Assembly (NCBI RefSeq): GCF_036946495.1
Contig: NZ_JAQIIX010000002.1
Location: 3,472,001-3,536,000 of the forward strand
From: Mycolicibacterium neoaurum
GTDB lineage: Bacteria > Actinomycetota > Actinomycetes > Mycobacteriales > Mycobacteriaceae
DNA length: 64,000 bases
Reading direction: 5' to 3'
Under the pieces are notes generated by a model. That model was not told where the DNA came from and did no database searches. It worked only from the letters and a program-made list of their open reading frames with translations. Of this stretch, positions 1 to 8,409 are shown in pieces. Both the position numbers and the translations under genes were made by a program. Position 1 is the stretch's first letter; the number at the start of each line of letters is the position of its first letter.

Positions 1-450
1 CGAGACAAAGGATTGCGCGAGTACGACCGCGGTGGTGGAGAACGCGATGCGCAGGCCCCACAGTTCGAGGTATTCGCCGAGCAGTCCTTGGCGGCCGAAT
101 GTGTAGAGCAGTGCGATACCGCCGACCACCGGAGGAAGTACCAACGGCAGCAATACCAGCGAGCGCAGGATCGCTTGGCCGGGGAAGTGTCCGCGCGCGA
201 GCGCCAGCGCCATCGGTGCCCCGAGCAACACACAGACCAGGGTGCTGGCGCTCGCGGTCTTGAGGCTCAACAGTAGTGCGGCGCGCGATGATTCGGAGGT
301 GATGAGAGGGATGAAGTGCGGCCAGTCAATTCTCGACAGGATCGCGATCAGCGGTGTGATCACGAACAGTGCGCCCGCCGCGGCGGGCAGGTAGATCCAG
401 GCCGGGAGGCCTACCTGGACCAGCCCGCTGGGTCGGCGCGCGACGGTCAC
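1..450 (-). CDS. modB: Molybdate ABC transporter permease ModB (partial, C-terminus beyond window)
   Basis: This is the membrane-spanning subunit that passes molybdate through the inner membrane, fed by ModA and driven by the ATPase ModC, which would lie beyond the left edge. The visible 150 residues show alternating hydrophobic helices, including a segment with [16 protein letters not shown], which is typical of ModB/CysT-type permeases just before the EAA loop. The GTG start overlaps the modA stop as GTGA, so translation is probably coupled. Family assignment rests on this sequence pattern and on the adjacent modA. The paralogous sulfate permeases are the alternative, but the ModA neighbour argues for molybdate. 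Confidence 0.88.
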   Translation of the reverse strand, partial: MTVARRPSGLVQVGLPAWIYLPAAAGALFVITPLIAILSRIDWPHFIPLITSESSRAALLLSLKTASASTLVCVLLGAPMALALARGHFPGQAILRSLVLLPLVLPPVVGGIALLYTFGRQGLLGEYLELWGLRIAFSTTAVVLAQSFVS

Positions 451-1202
451 GGTGAGGCAAAACCCGCTGCGGTGAGGACGTCCTGTCCGGCCGGGCTCGT
501 CACGAGGTCGACGAAGTCTTGTGCGGCTCGTGAATTGACGGCCTCCTGGAGTACGGCGATGGGATAGGTGTTGACCGCGTCGGTGGACTCGGGGAACGGG
601 ACAGCTGTCACATCGTCCGCGGCGCCCGCCGCATCGGTGACGTACACCAGTCCGGCATCGGCCTGCCCGGAGGTGACCTTGCCCAACACATCGGTCACCG
701 CGGATTCCTCACTGACCGGTGCCAGCATGACGCCGGTGGCCTTCTCCACTTTTTCGGTGGCCGCCCCGCACGGGACCTGCGGCGCGCACACCACCACCTG
801 GGTGCCCGACCGCGCCAGATCGGCAAACGTCGCAATTTTCTTGGGATTACCGAATGGCGTGACGATCGTCAAGGTGTTGCTCGCGAAGTTGACCGGCTCT
901 CCGTCGACGACGCCGGCGTCCACTGCTTTGGTCATGTTGGCGGTGTCGGCGGAGGCGAACACGTCGGCGGGCGCGCCCTGGGTGATCTGGGTGACCAGAT
1001 CGGAGGAGCCTGCGAAATTGAAGGTGACCTTCGTTCCGGGATGGTCCTTTTCGAATCGGGCCCCCAGCTCGGTGAACGTCTTCTTCAACGATGCGGCGGC
1101 GAACACCGTGAGCTGTGCATCCGGCTGTGCCGAATCGCTCTGCGACGACGAGCATCCGGCGAGCAGGAGGGCTAGGGCCAACAGTCCCGCTAGTGGTTTC
1201 AC
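447..1202 (-). CDS. modA: Molybdate-binding lipoprotein ModA
   Basis: This is the extracytoplasmic binding protein of the molybdate ABC importer. The 251-residue product starts with a lipoprotein signal (hydrophobic stretch, then LLLAGC with the lipid-bearing Cys near residue 17). It continues with the ModA hallmark [17 protein letters not shown], which contributes oxyanion-binding serines, and later has [13 protein letters not shown]. Length is normal for the family. I chose the GTG at 1202 because AGGAGG lies a few bases upstream, the start overlaps the stop of the HTH-TOBE gene (GTGA), and the signal peptide begins there. It is co-transcribed with modB. Confidence 0.93.
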   Translation of the reverse strand: MKPLAGLLALALLLAGCSSSQSDSAQPDAQLTVFAAASLKKTFTELGARFEKDHPGTKVTFNFAGSSDLVTQITQGAPADVFASADTANMTKAVDAGVVDGEPVNFASNTLTIVTPFGNPKKIATFADLARSGTQVVVCAPQVPCGAATEKVEKATGVMLAPVSEESAVTDVLGKVTSGQADAGLVYVTDAAGAADDVTAVPFPESTDAVNTYPIAVLQEAVNSRAAQDFVDLVTSPAGQDVLTAAGFASP

Positions 1203-1603
1203 GATGTTCCTCCTGGAGTTTCCACGATGACGTTGGTGGCCTTGACGACGGCGACGGCAAGCGCACCGGGCTCCAGCCCGAGCTGTTCGGCCGAGGTGGT
1301 GCTCATGAGCGAGACGACGGTGAACGGACCGCACTGCATCTCGACTTCGCACATCACGCGGTCGGCCGTGACCTTGGTGACGAGCCCGACGAGGCGATTG
1401 CGTGCGGAGCTGCTGGCTCCGGTGGGGTCGGCGGGTGGGGAGGCCTGTTCGCGGACGAACGCGGCCAGGACATCGCCGGCGATGACCTTTCGTCCGGCGT
1501 CGTCCTTGTGCGAGGCCAGCGCACCGCTGTCGGTCCACCGGCGGACGGTGTCATCGCTGACCCCGAGCAGCGCGGCGGCGTCCTTGATGCGAATCTCCGG
1601 CAC
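1199..1603 (-). CDS. HTH-TOBE molybdenum-binding regulator/storage protein
   Basis: The 134-residue protein joins an N-terminal excisionase/MerR-like helix-turn-helix (IRIKDAAALLGVSDDTVRRW, about residues 3-23) to a C-terminal TOBE/Mop domain (SARNRLVGLVTKVTADRVMCEV onward, about residues 68-130). Mop domains bind molybdate, so the protein could sense or store molybdate and may regulate the mod genes, like a small ModE. It is the first gene of the mod operon and overlaps modA by GTGA. The GTG at 1603 has a GAGGGGG ribosome site six bases upstream; a TTG one codon earlier is the alternative start. The regulatory role is inferred. Confidence 0.8.
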   Translation of the reverse strand: MPEIRIKDAAALLGVSDDTVRRWTDSGALASHKDDAGRKVIAGDVLAAFVREQASPPADPTGASSSARNRLVGLVTKVTADRVMCEVEMQCGPFTVVSLMSTTSAEQLGLEPGALAVAVVKATNVIVETPGGTS

Positions 1604-1623
1604 CAATGACCCCCTCTATCCGA

Positions 1624-1645
1624 CTATGCGGTTAAGAAAGCATAG
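1624..1645 (-). promoter_or_regulatory. Palindromic operator candidate in mod promoter
   Basis: A perfect inverted repeat CTATGC, 10 bases, GCATAG lies about 20 bases upstream of the HTH-TOBE start. A possible minus-strand -10 element CATAGT overlaps the promoter-proximal arm. It could be an operator for the HTH-TOBE protein itself. Only the repeat is seen; the regulator is inferred. Confidence 0.4.
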
Positions 1646-1646
1646 A

Positions 1647-2555
1647 TCACCCGCATTTGCGGTTCTCGGTGAGCGCGACGAAGACGAGATCGAGGACCCG
1701 TGGTCGACCGGCTTCCTCGGCGGTCCGGCGTGACGCGTTGTTGAGCCCGTGGATGGTGCCGATCAGATGCTCATCGCGGTCGGCGCTGATATCGGCGGCC
1801 CACCTTCGCTGGGCGTGGCTCGCGTAATGGTGGCCGGCATGATCGGTGTCCACGACCTCCTCGTGGATCTCGGCGCCAGGAATCCAGTAGATGCGGCCCG
1901 GCCGGACGGCGAACGCCCCGACCGCGATATCGGCCACGGTGATCGCGTGCAACTGTCCGGCGGCATGCCAGGCGCGTAAGTCCTCGGTGGCGGCAGCCAC
2001 CACGCTCTGGGCCAGTACAGGATTGAGCGTTCGGTATCGGGTCTGTACCAGGCCGATGGCGTCCTCGACTCGGTCGAAAGGAACCAGCTGAACCTGCGGG
2101 TCCGGCACGCTCAAATCCTTGCACCGTGCGGCGTGAACGGTCTGATCCAGGACGATATCCGGGCCGTCGAGTGTCCCCGGCAGCGTCCGCAAGCGCAGCG
2201 CCTTCGGCGCGAACACCGACCACTCGGCGGCCACACACCGTGCCAGGTCGTCGACATCATCGAAGGTGTGCGCGATGATCTCGATGAACGGCTTGTCGAT
2301 GTTTCGTCCCCGAAATCGGATGCCGCCCAACAAATCTCCGCGCTCGCTGTGGACAACTCGCTGCAGGTAGTCCGACGAGGACACCCCGGGCAGGTCGATG
2401 TGGTCGGAGAACGACCGGGCGAAGGCGTCATCGCGAGTGCGGGCCAGTTCCTCGGCCAGCCACGCCGACACATGCTCGCGACCGGACACATCGAACAGGG
2501 CGTGCGCCAGGTCGAATTCATGGGCCACTGATGGCCAATCCTCGATCAAGCGCAT
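1647..2555 (-). CDS. Protein of unknown function, weak GNAT-like C-terminus
   Basis: I do not recognise this 302-residue protein. It is soluble, with no signal peptide or membrane segment. The C-terminal part (YWIPGAEIHEEVV, then a late GLNNASRRTAEEAGRPR stretch near residue 275) loosely resembles the end of a GNAT acetyltransferase, where an Asn-Ser-containing turn precedes the last strand, but the N-terminal half shows nothing I can name. It lies 41 bases downstream of amtR on the same strand and could be the last gene of the guanidine/urea operon or an independent gene. It ends 43 bases before the HTH-TOBE start. Confidence 0.6.
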   Translation of the reverse strand: MRLIEDWPSVAHEFDLAHALFDVSGREHVSAWLAEELARTRDDAFARSFSDHIDLPGVSSSDYLQRVVHSERGDLLGGIRFRGRNIDKPFIEIIAHTFDDVDDLARCVAAEWSVFAPKALRLRTLPGTLDGPDIVLDQTVHAARCKDLSVPDPQVQLVPFDRVEDAIGLVQTRYRTLNPVLAQSVVAAATEDLRAWHAAGQLHAITVADIAVGAFAVRPGRIYWIPGAEIHEEVVDTDHAGHHYASHAQRRWAADISADRDEHLIGTIHGLNNASRRTAEEAGRPRVLDLVFVALTENRKCG

Positions 2556-2596
2556 GCGCGCAATTCAACGCGACAATCCGGCCGAAGCCAATGTCT

Positions 2597-3283
2597 TTAC
2601 GGCGAGGCGGGAGCTGTCACCACGTCGACCACCGATTGCGACGCGGTCCGCAGTCCGTTCCAGTCACCGCGCCAGCCCAGCAGGTGCACCGCCAGATCCG
2701 CGGTCCGGTTCGGCTGATCGGGCTCGCCCAACCCGTCGGCACGTAGGTTCGGCAGGCTCTCGACCAGTCGGAACACGGTATCGGCATCGGCGCTGACATC
2801 CAGGGCGCCGTCGGCCGGCTCGATATCGGCGATCACCCGCGTCGACAGCTCCCGGTAGGCGCGACGCAATTCGGTCCGTTGCCGGTGGAATTCACCGAAT
2901 TGCGGATCACGCACCTCGGGCAGCAGATAGAGGATGCCCAGGTTCCACGGGCTGTCCCACAGGAGCCGGCAGTCGAGCAGGCTGAGCGCATGCAACAACA
3001 CCACCGGTGGCTCGGGGCGGTCGCGCAGCTGTTCGGCCGCCCGCAGGGACGACAACACGGTGCCGCTCAACAGTGCCGCCAGGATGTCGTTCTTGGTGCG
3101 GAAGTGGTGATACAGCGACGCCTGCCGGATCCCGACGGCCTCGGCGATCTGGCGCGTCGAGGTCGCGGCCACCCCCGAGGTGGTGAACAGTTCGGCGGCC
3201 GCGTCCAGCACCTCGTCGCGGGCGGTCTGGCCGGGACGCTTGCGCCCCTCCAATCGGGGGCGGCCGCTTGCGGTGGTGCGCAC
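2597..3283 (-). CDS. amtR: TetR-family nitrogen regulator AmtR
   Basis: This is a 228-residue TetR repressor. The DNA-binding part (about residues 17-65) contains STRQIAEAVGIRQASLYHHF, nearly the same as the AmtR recognition region of corynebacteria. The ligand-binding part keeps the AmtR-like run WNLGILYLLPEVRDPQFGEF. AmtR represses nitrogen-acquisition genes; in M. smegmatis it controls urea-type catabolic genes. Its position at the end of the operon, with two CTGTC-N4-GACAG palindromes at the operon head, indicates local autoregulation. The GTG start at 3283 opens on RTTASGRPRLEGRK, the usual basic N-terminal arm; a longer upstream frame reads into non-conserved sequence. Identity as AmtR is from remembered similarity. 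Confidence 0.82.
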   Translation of the reverse strand: MRTTASGRPRLEGRKRPGQTARDEVLDAAAELFTTSGVAATSTRQIAEAVGIRQASLYHHFRTKNDILAALLSGTVLSSLRAAEQLRDRPEPPVVLLHALSLLDCRLLWDSPWNLGILYLLPEVRDPQFGEFHRQRTELRRAYRELSTRVIADIEPADGALDVSADADTVFRLVESLPNLRADGLGEPDQPNRTADLAVHLLGWRGDWNGLRTASQSVVDVVTAPASP

Positions 3284-3342
3284 GTGTCGATCCTGCCAGT
3301 CCGACAGGCGCGACACGTGCGCCACCGCCGACGTGTCCCGGC

Positions 3343-4842
3343 TCAGGACCGGGCCGCCGTCAACACCTCGACCGCGGGTGCCGGCTCGGTCTCCACGTCT
3401 TTCTCGACGCGGCCCGGTGTCAGCGCCGCGACAACCACATACGCGATCAACGATGCCGCCCCGGCCAGCAACGTGCTCCACCCGTCGGCAGATGTCGTCA
3501 CCAGGTCGTTGGGGACGAAGAACAGCGTGTTGTCGACCCCGTAGATCGTCGGGGTGAGCACGAAGAACGTCATCCGCACGCCGATACCGATCACGATCGC
3601 CGCCCAGGCCGCCGCGGCGCCGCCGCGGGACCAGTACAGGCCGAGGATGAACGGGACCACCAGGCTCGCCAGCAGGAGGTCGAAGGCCAGCGTCAGCAGG
3701 ATGCCGGTCTGCGGCACCCGCAGCGCGACGAGGCCCGCCAGTACCGCCATCGGCAGGGTTGCCCAGCGGGTCGCGGTCAGCACCCGCGGCGTCATCGTGA
3801 CCGCAGCGGCATCGATGCGCAGGATGTTGCGGATCAGCACCGCTGCAGTGGACAGCAGAATCCCGCTGATGGTGGTCAACGTCGCGGCCAACAGGCCCGA
3901 GATGACGATGATAGCCAACCAGGCCGGCGCGTAACCGCCCAGCAGTGTGTACAGGATCGGACCATCCGTGGCCGCGTCACCGACGATGCTCACGGCGGCC
4001 AACGCCACGAATGACAGGGGGATGCAGAGCATCAGCAGTCCGGCTGCCGCGGCGAAGCATGCCTTCTGCGCACCGCCCGGCGTGCGGGCGGAGAACACAC
4101 GCTGCATCAGGTCGATGGCCACCAGGTTGCCCAGGCCTAACGCGATGATGGTGGCCCAGTTGATCACTGCACCGGAATCGCTGGAGGTCAGCTGCGCGAG
4201 ATCGCCGGCACCCATGCCCTCCGGAGCGGTGAAGCCGTGCGTGGTGGCCACCCAGGTCACCAGTGCGGCAACGCCGATGACATTGACGATGACGCAGGCG
4301 ACGCCGGTGTACACCGAGGCGAACATGCCTCCGCTGATGGTGTACAACAACGCCAGCGGGATGGTGAGAAGAATCGCGTAGGCGTACGAGACGCCAAGGA
4401 AGCGCTCCAGCAGGAAGCCGACCGCGACCAGATTTCCGGCCAGCAGGATGATGAAGCTGGCGATGGTGAGAAACGATGACGCGACCTCGGTGCTGCGACC
4501 GAATCGGTCACGGAAGTACTCGGGCAGCGTCACCACGTCGGCAGCCCGCATCCGTTTGGCGAAGAACAGACCCATCAGAAGTAGGCAGATGGCCAGCCCG
4601 ATGGGCAGTGCGGCGCCGGCCCAGAACCCGAAAGTGGCTGACAGATCGGCATTACCGATGGTGGCGTTGGAGTCGACGGGTTGGGCGATGAGCACGGCGG
4701 TCACCAGCACCGCTGGCAGGGCCCGACCGGCGACCAGATAGTTCGAACAATCGCCGCGGACACGGCGCGCGGAGATCACACCGCTGACGGTGAGAATGAG
4801 CAGGAAGACGGCAACGCCGGCAATGATCATGGCGAACTCCAA
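3343..4842 (-). CDS. Sodium:solute symporter (SSS family), likely urea/guanidino-compound uptake
   Basis: This 499-residue protein is almost entirely hydrophobic, with about 13 membrane helices and the LeuT-type sodium:solute symporter pattern: N-terminal YLVAGRALPAVLV, then FFAKRMRAADVVTLPEYFRDRFG after the third helix, a family landmark. SSS members import urea, proline, pantothenate and others with Na+. It sits 62 bases downstream of the 2OG oxygenase and 59 bases upstream of amtR, so it is most simply the importer for the operon's substrate. Whether that is urea, guanidine or a larger guanidino compound cannot be read from sequence. Confidence 0.85.
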   Translation of the reverse strand: MEFAMIIAGVAVFLLILTVSGVISARRVRGDCSNYLVAGRALPAVLVTAVLIAQPVDSNATIGNADLSATFGFWAGAALPIGLAICLLLMGLFFAKRMRAADVVTLPEYFRDRFGRSTEVASSFLTIASFIILLAGNLVAVGFLLERFLGVSYAYAILLTIPLALLYTISGGMFASVYTGVACVIVNVIGVAALVTWVATTHGFTAPEGMGAGDLAQLTSSDSGAVINWATIIALGLGNLVAIDLMQRVFSARTPGGAQKACFAAAAGLLMLCIPLSFVALAAVSIVGDAATDGPILYTLLGGYAPAWLAIIVISGLLAATLTTISGILLSTAAVLIRNILRIDAAAVTMTPRVLTATRWATLPMAVLAGLVALRVPQTGILLTLAFDLLLASLVVPFILGLYWSRGGAAAAWAAIVIGIGVRMTFFVLTPTIYGVDNTLFFVPNDLVTTSADGWSTLLAGAASLIAYVVVAALTPGRVEKDVETEPAPAVEVLTAARS

Positions 4843-4904
4843 GAGGGAGTAGGGGTTTGTGGATCGGCGACGTTGCCGGGACAGCTTCGGGTACGGGTTA
4901 GGGG

Positions 4905-5933
4905 TCAGTGATTGGTGAGTGCCTTGCGGCCGAAGGTCGCCAGCGGTTGGGCGCCGGCGGGTAAGGTCACCTCCCCTCGGGCAAGACGCTCCTGGAGATA
5001 GCGGAAGCTCTGGGCGGTCTGCGCGAACAGGTGCTCACCGGCGATCACGGGTGTGCGCGCGGGCTTGCCGTTGTCTGCGAAGGCAGGAAGTGGCGCCACT
5101 TCGGTGTCGTCGTCGACATTGACGAACAACGGGAAGGAGTAGCGTTCCTCGGCAACCTTGCGGACTCGGTGGGTCGTTGCGACGAATTCCCCGTTGCTCC
5201 AGATCTCCAGTAGATCACCGATGTTGACGACGAACGCGTCCTCGAGCAGCGGCACGTCGATCCACGTCCCGGCGGCGTTGAGAACCTCCAGACCGGGTGC
5301 CGTCGGACGGAGCAGCGTGAAGCATTCGTAATCGGTGTGCGCGCCGATGCCCGGTCGGTCGGCCGCAGCCGGGTCGAACGGATAGTGGATCAACCGCAAT
5401 TGTGACGGCGGGGCGGTGACATACCGGTCGAACCGATCGGCGGGCTCGCCCAGTGCCACCGCGAAGGCACGCAACAACCGGCGCGACAGCGCGAATACCG
5501 CGTCGTACCAGGCGGTCACGGCCTCCCGGAATCCCGGCAGCGCCGGCCACTGGTTGGGGCCCAACAACGGGTTACCTGCCAGATAGCGCGGGTCATCGGC
5601 GGGTAGATCGAGGGACAGGTCGAAGGCCTCCTTGGCATCGACGGTGCCTGCGGCGAACACTTCCTCACCGGGCGGCACGTATCCCCGATGGTTGCTCGAG
5701 CGGCCGATGTGGACCTTGAGCTTCTCCTGTTCGGGCAAGGCGAAGAAGGTCCGGGTGGCGGTGAGCAGATCGTCGAACAGCGCGGGACTTATTCCGTGGC
5801 CGACGATCTGGGCGAAGCCCACTCGTCGGGAGGCGTCACCCAGCTCGGCGACCGCCCTGGCATAGCCGGGGTGGTCATCATCGAGCAGGGCGGCGATGTC
5901 GAGCACCGGCACCTCGGTGAAATCGGCGGTCAT
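4905..5933 (-). CDS. 2-oxoglutarate/Fe(II)-dependent oxygenase, IPNS/EFE-like
   Basis: This 342-residue isopenicillin-N-synthase-type oxygenase has all the expected residues: an iron facial triad H199-x-D201 (GIGAHTDYE) and H255 (ATTHRVRKV), and the 2-oxoglutarate-binding R264-x-S266 (RYSFPLF). The N-terminal DIOX_N part (VPVLDIAALL, GFAQIVGHGI) and the GYVPPGEEV segment resemble the ethylene-forming enzyme, which oxidises arginine and releases guanidine. It starts 16 bases after the allophanate hydrolase. In this operon it may hydroxylate a guanidino compound (for example arginine, homoarginine or agmatine) so that guanidine is released for the carboxylase. The enzyme class is seen; the substrate is inferred. 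Confidence 0.86.
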   Translation of the reverse strand: MTADFTEVPVLDIAALLDDDHPGYARAVAELGDASRRVGFAQIVGHGISPALFDDLLTATRTFFALPEQEKLKVHIGRSSNHRGYVPPGEEVFAAGTVDAKEAFDLSLDLPADDPRYLAGNPLLGPNQWPALPGFREAVTAWYDAVFALSRRLLRAFAVALGEPADRFDRYVTAPPSQLRLIHYPFDPAAADRPGIGAHTDYECFTLLRPTAPGLEVLNAAGTWIDVPLLEDAFVVNIGDLLEIWSNGEFVATTHRVRKVAEERYSFPLFVNVDDDTEVAPLPAFADNGKPARTPVIAGEHLFAQTAQSFRYLQERLARGEVTLPAGAQPLATFGRKALTNH

Positions 5934-5949
5934 ATCGTTCCTCGTGGGT

Positions 5950-8409
5950 TCAGAGGGGGAGCAGATGATCGGAGCGGTCGAGCGCCATGACGGTCCAGCG
6001 CCGCCGGATGGCCGCTCCGGAGGAATCCCGCTCGCCGGTGGTGATTTCGGCGGCACCGAGATCGGGTGCCAGGTTGTCACCGATCCGGAACGGAAGCGTC
6101 GAACGGGTGATGTGCCAGCCGGATTCGTCGACGACCCCGAGGGAGACCTCGATGTCCAGGAGTGTCCGGGCCGCATCCGGGTCGGCTGCGGCGACGGCGG
6201 CGGACAAAAGGCCGACGGCCGGGTCGGTATCGCGACCGCGAACGAACCCGAACCGGCCTCCGACCCGCAGCAGCATGCCGAGCCGGCCGGACGCGTCGCG
6301 CAGCCGCAGTTCGATCCCGTCGGTGGACGGGCCGTCGGCGACCCAGTCCTCGTAGTAGTCGCGGCCGACCCCGGTCTCGACCAAAACCCCATCGGCAAGG
6401 TGCAATCGACCTCGATCGGGCAGGTCCTCGGCCGGATGCAGATCGAACTCCCGATGCCAGGTCCACACGCCGTCGTCCTCGGCGAGCCGACCCGCGAACG
6501 CGTGTTGACGGCACAGTGTCACCAAGTCGTCTCGGGTGAGGGTGTCCAACGAGGTGCCGGAGATCGACGGCATGTCCGCCGGCGTGCGCAGGTCGATGAA
6601 CAGTTCGCCGCCCTGTAGCCAGTGCACCTCGGTGGTGGTGTCGATCTCGGTTGCGGGCACGGCGATCGCGGTGCGCCGCCAACAACGGTGCGCCAGATCG
6701 GACCGGGTGACCGCTACTCCGGGCTGTATTCGGCGCAGATAGCCGGGCCAATCACCGTGGTGGGTGATGTCGATACCGGATTCCCAGGCGTGCAGGCTGC
6801 ACCCGAAGCCGACGACCTCGGTACCGTCGGCGAGTTCGACCCGCCCGAGTGACATCGGCGCGGGCAGCGCGTTAAGGAAGTCACCGAGCATGGCGGTGCC
6901 GACCGACCACAGCTCACCGGTGATCGTCGTGCCCGAACCGGGCGCGACCCGCACCAGGCCGGGTTTGGGCGGCTCGGTGTCCAGTCGGGCCAACCGGTAA
7001 TGCGGTGCGGTGCGCGCGGGCCCGATCCAGCGTGCACCGCGGTCGTCGAGCTGCCAGGCCAGCGGCTGGCCGCGCAGATGGGCACCCACCACCAGCAGCG
7101 TGGTGGTGGCCAACCCGGCCCGTGCCGGCCAGGGATCGACGGCCGTGGGCGCGTCGGTCAGCAGGCGCGCGATGTCGAGCGCCACCGCGTCCGCGCCCGC
7201 GCGTGCGAGGACGCTCACTCCGAATTGAGCTCCTGCGGAATCGGTTCCGGTCGGCACTGCGACGGCGCACAGGTCCATCAGATTGCAGAAGTTGGTGTAG
7301 ACACCCATCCTCGAGTTGGTCGCCACCGGGTCGGCGGTCACCTCGGCGATCGTCGGATGACCGGTGGTGGTGGGTATCAGCAGGGCATCGCAATCGGTCA
7401 GTTCGGCCATTGCGGCGGCGGTCAGCTCGGCCAACCGCACCCTGTCCCGAACCAGAGTGGTGGCCGCCACCGTGCCCGCGGACCCGATGATGCCGGCGAC
7501 GGTCGGGTCGAGATCGGGGGAGTCGCGGTGGGATTCGACGAACGCCCCGACCGCCTCGTGCCGTTCGGCGACCAGACCGCCGTCATAGAGCAGCCGCGCC
7601 GCAGCCAGGAAGGGAGTCAGGTCGATATCGACGAGTTCGACACCGCGCGAGGCAAGCTCGGCACAGCTGGAGCGGAACAACTGCGCCCATTCTGCCGATA
7701 ATTCGGGCAGCTTGCCGGGTACCGCCACGCGGGGCACCGGCGGTGCCGCCAGCGGTGCGTCCGGTGGGAACGGCCGGGCGCCGCCGGCGATCACTCCCGT
7801 GGCGGCATCGGCGGTGTCGAGATCCCTGGCGAACACCGTCACACAGTCGTAGGACCGGCAGGCGGGTACCACACCGTCGGTGGGCACCACGCCCAATGTG
7901 GGTTTGATCCCGACGATGCCCTGCAGCGCGGCGGGCACCCGACCAGATCCTGCGGTGTCGGTACCCAGGGCGATGTCCACCAATCCGAGGGCAACGGCCA
8001 CCGCCGAGCCGGAACTCGAGCCCCCCGAGATGTACTCGGGGCGTCGGGCATCGCGCACCGGACCGTAGGGGCTGCGGGTGCCGACCAGGCCGGTGGCGAA
8101 CTGGTCGAGATTCGTGGCGCCGATGACGACCGCACCTGCCGCGCGCAATCGGGCGACGGCGATGGCATCGGTGTCCGCCGGCCCGTCGGCGTAGCTCGGG
8201 CAGCCCGCCGTCGTCGGGATACCGGTGACGTCGATGTTGTTCTTCACCGCGGCCACCACGCCGGCCAAGGGAAGGTCGGGCCCGGCGGCATCCACGGCAC
8301 GGGCATCGGCCAACGCATCGTCCAACGGCCGCAGCATGATCCAGATCTCCGGACGTCGCGCCGCGTCGATGGCAGCGTAGGCTGCGCGAACCCGCTCGAC
8401 CGCGCTCAT
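5950..8409 (-). CDS. atzF: Allophanate hydrolase with an extra C-terminal domain
   Basis: AtzF hydrolyses allophanate to ammonium and CO2. The amidase-signature half shows the Ser-cisSer-Lys triad: K56 (VAAVKNNIDV), the GGSSSGS loop at 129-135 and nucleophile S155 (TDTAGSGR). The usual C-terminal domain follows (VVGAHLRGQPLAWQL, then GELWSVGTAMLGDFL and a PAPMSLGRVEL stretch), ending near residue 563. About 256 further residues are unusual, since allophanate hydrolases are normally near 600. They look beta-rich (EVHWLQGGELFIDLR, TWHREFDLHP, ETGVGRDYYEDW) and match nothing I can name firmly. The ATG overlaps the carboxylase stop (ATGA), so the two are translated together. Confidence 0.9.
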   Translation of the reverse strand: MSAVERVRAAYAAIDAARRPEIWIMLRPLDDALADARAVDAAGPDLPLAGVVAAVKNNIDVTGIPTTAGCPSYADGPADTDAIAVARLRAAGAVVIGATNLDQFATGLVGTRSPYGPVRDARRPEYISGGSSSGSAVAVALGLVDIALGTDTAGSGRVPAALQGIVGIKPTLGVVPTDGVVPACRSYDCVTVFARDLDTADAATGVIAGGARPFPPDAPLAAPPVPRVAVPGKLPELSAEWAQLFRSSCAELASRGVELVDIDLTPFLAAARLLYDGGLVAERHEAVGAFVESHRDSPDLDPTVAGIIGSAGTVAATTLVRDRVRLAELTAAAMAELTDCDALLIPTTTGHPTIAEVTADPVATNSRMGVYTNFCNLMDLCAVAVPTGTDSAGAQFGVSVLARAGADAVALDIARLLTDAPTAVDPWPARAGLATTTLLVVGAHLRGQPLAWQLDDRGARWIGPARTAPHYRLARLDTEPPKPGLVRVAPGSGTTITGELWSVGTAMLGDFLNALPAPMSLGRVELADGTEVVGFGCSLHAWESGIDITHHGDWPGYLRRIQPGVAVTRSDLAHRCWRRTAIAVPATEIDTTTEVHWLQGGELFIDLRTPADMPSISGTSLDTLTRDDLVTLCRQHAFAGRLAEDDGVWTWHREFDLHPAEDLPDRGRLHLADGVLVETGVGRDYYEDWVADGPSTDGIELRLRDASGRLGMLLRVGGRFGFVRGRDTDPAVGLLSAAVAAADPDAARTLLDIEVSLGVVDESGWHITRSTLPFRIGDNLAPDLGAAEITTGERDSSGAAIRRRWTVMALDRSDHLLPL

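Noticed and set aside
3284..3342. Possible AmtR half-site before amtR
   Set aside because: Only one GACAG arm is present; the second arm of the palindrome is missing.
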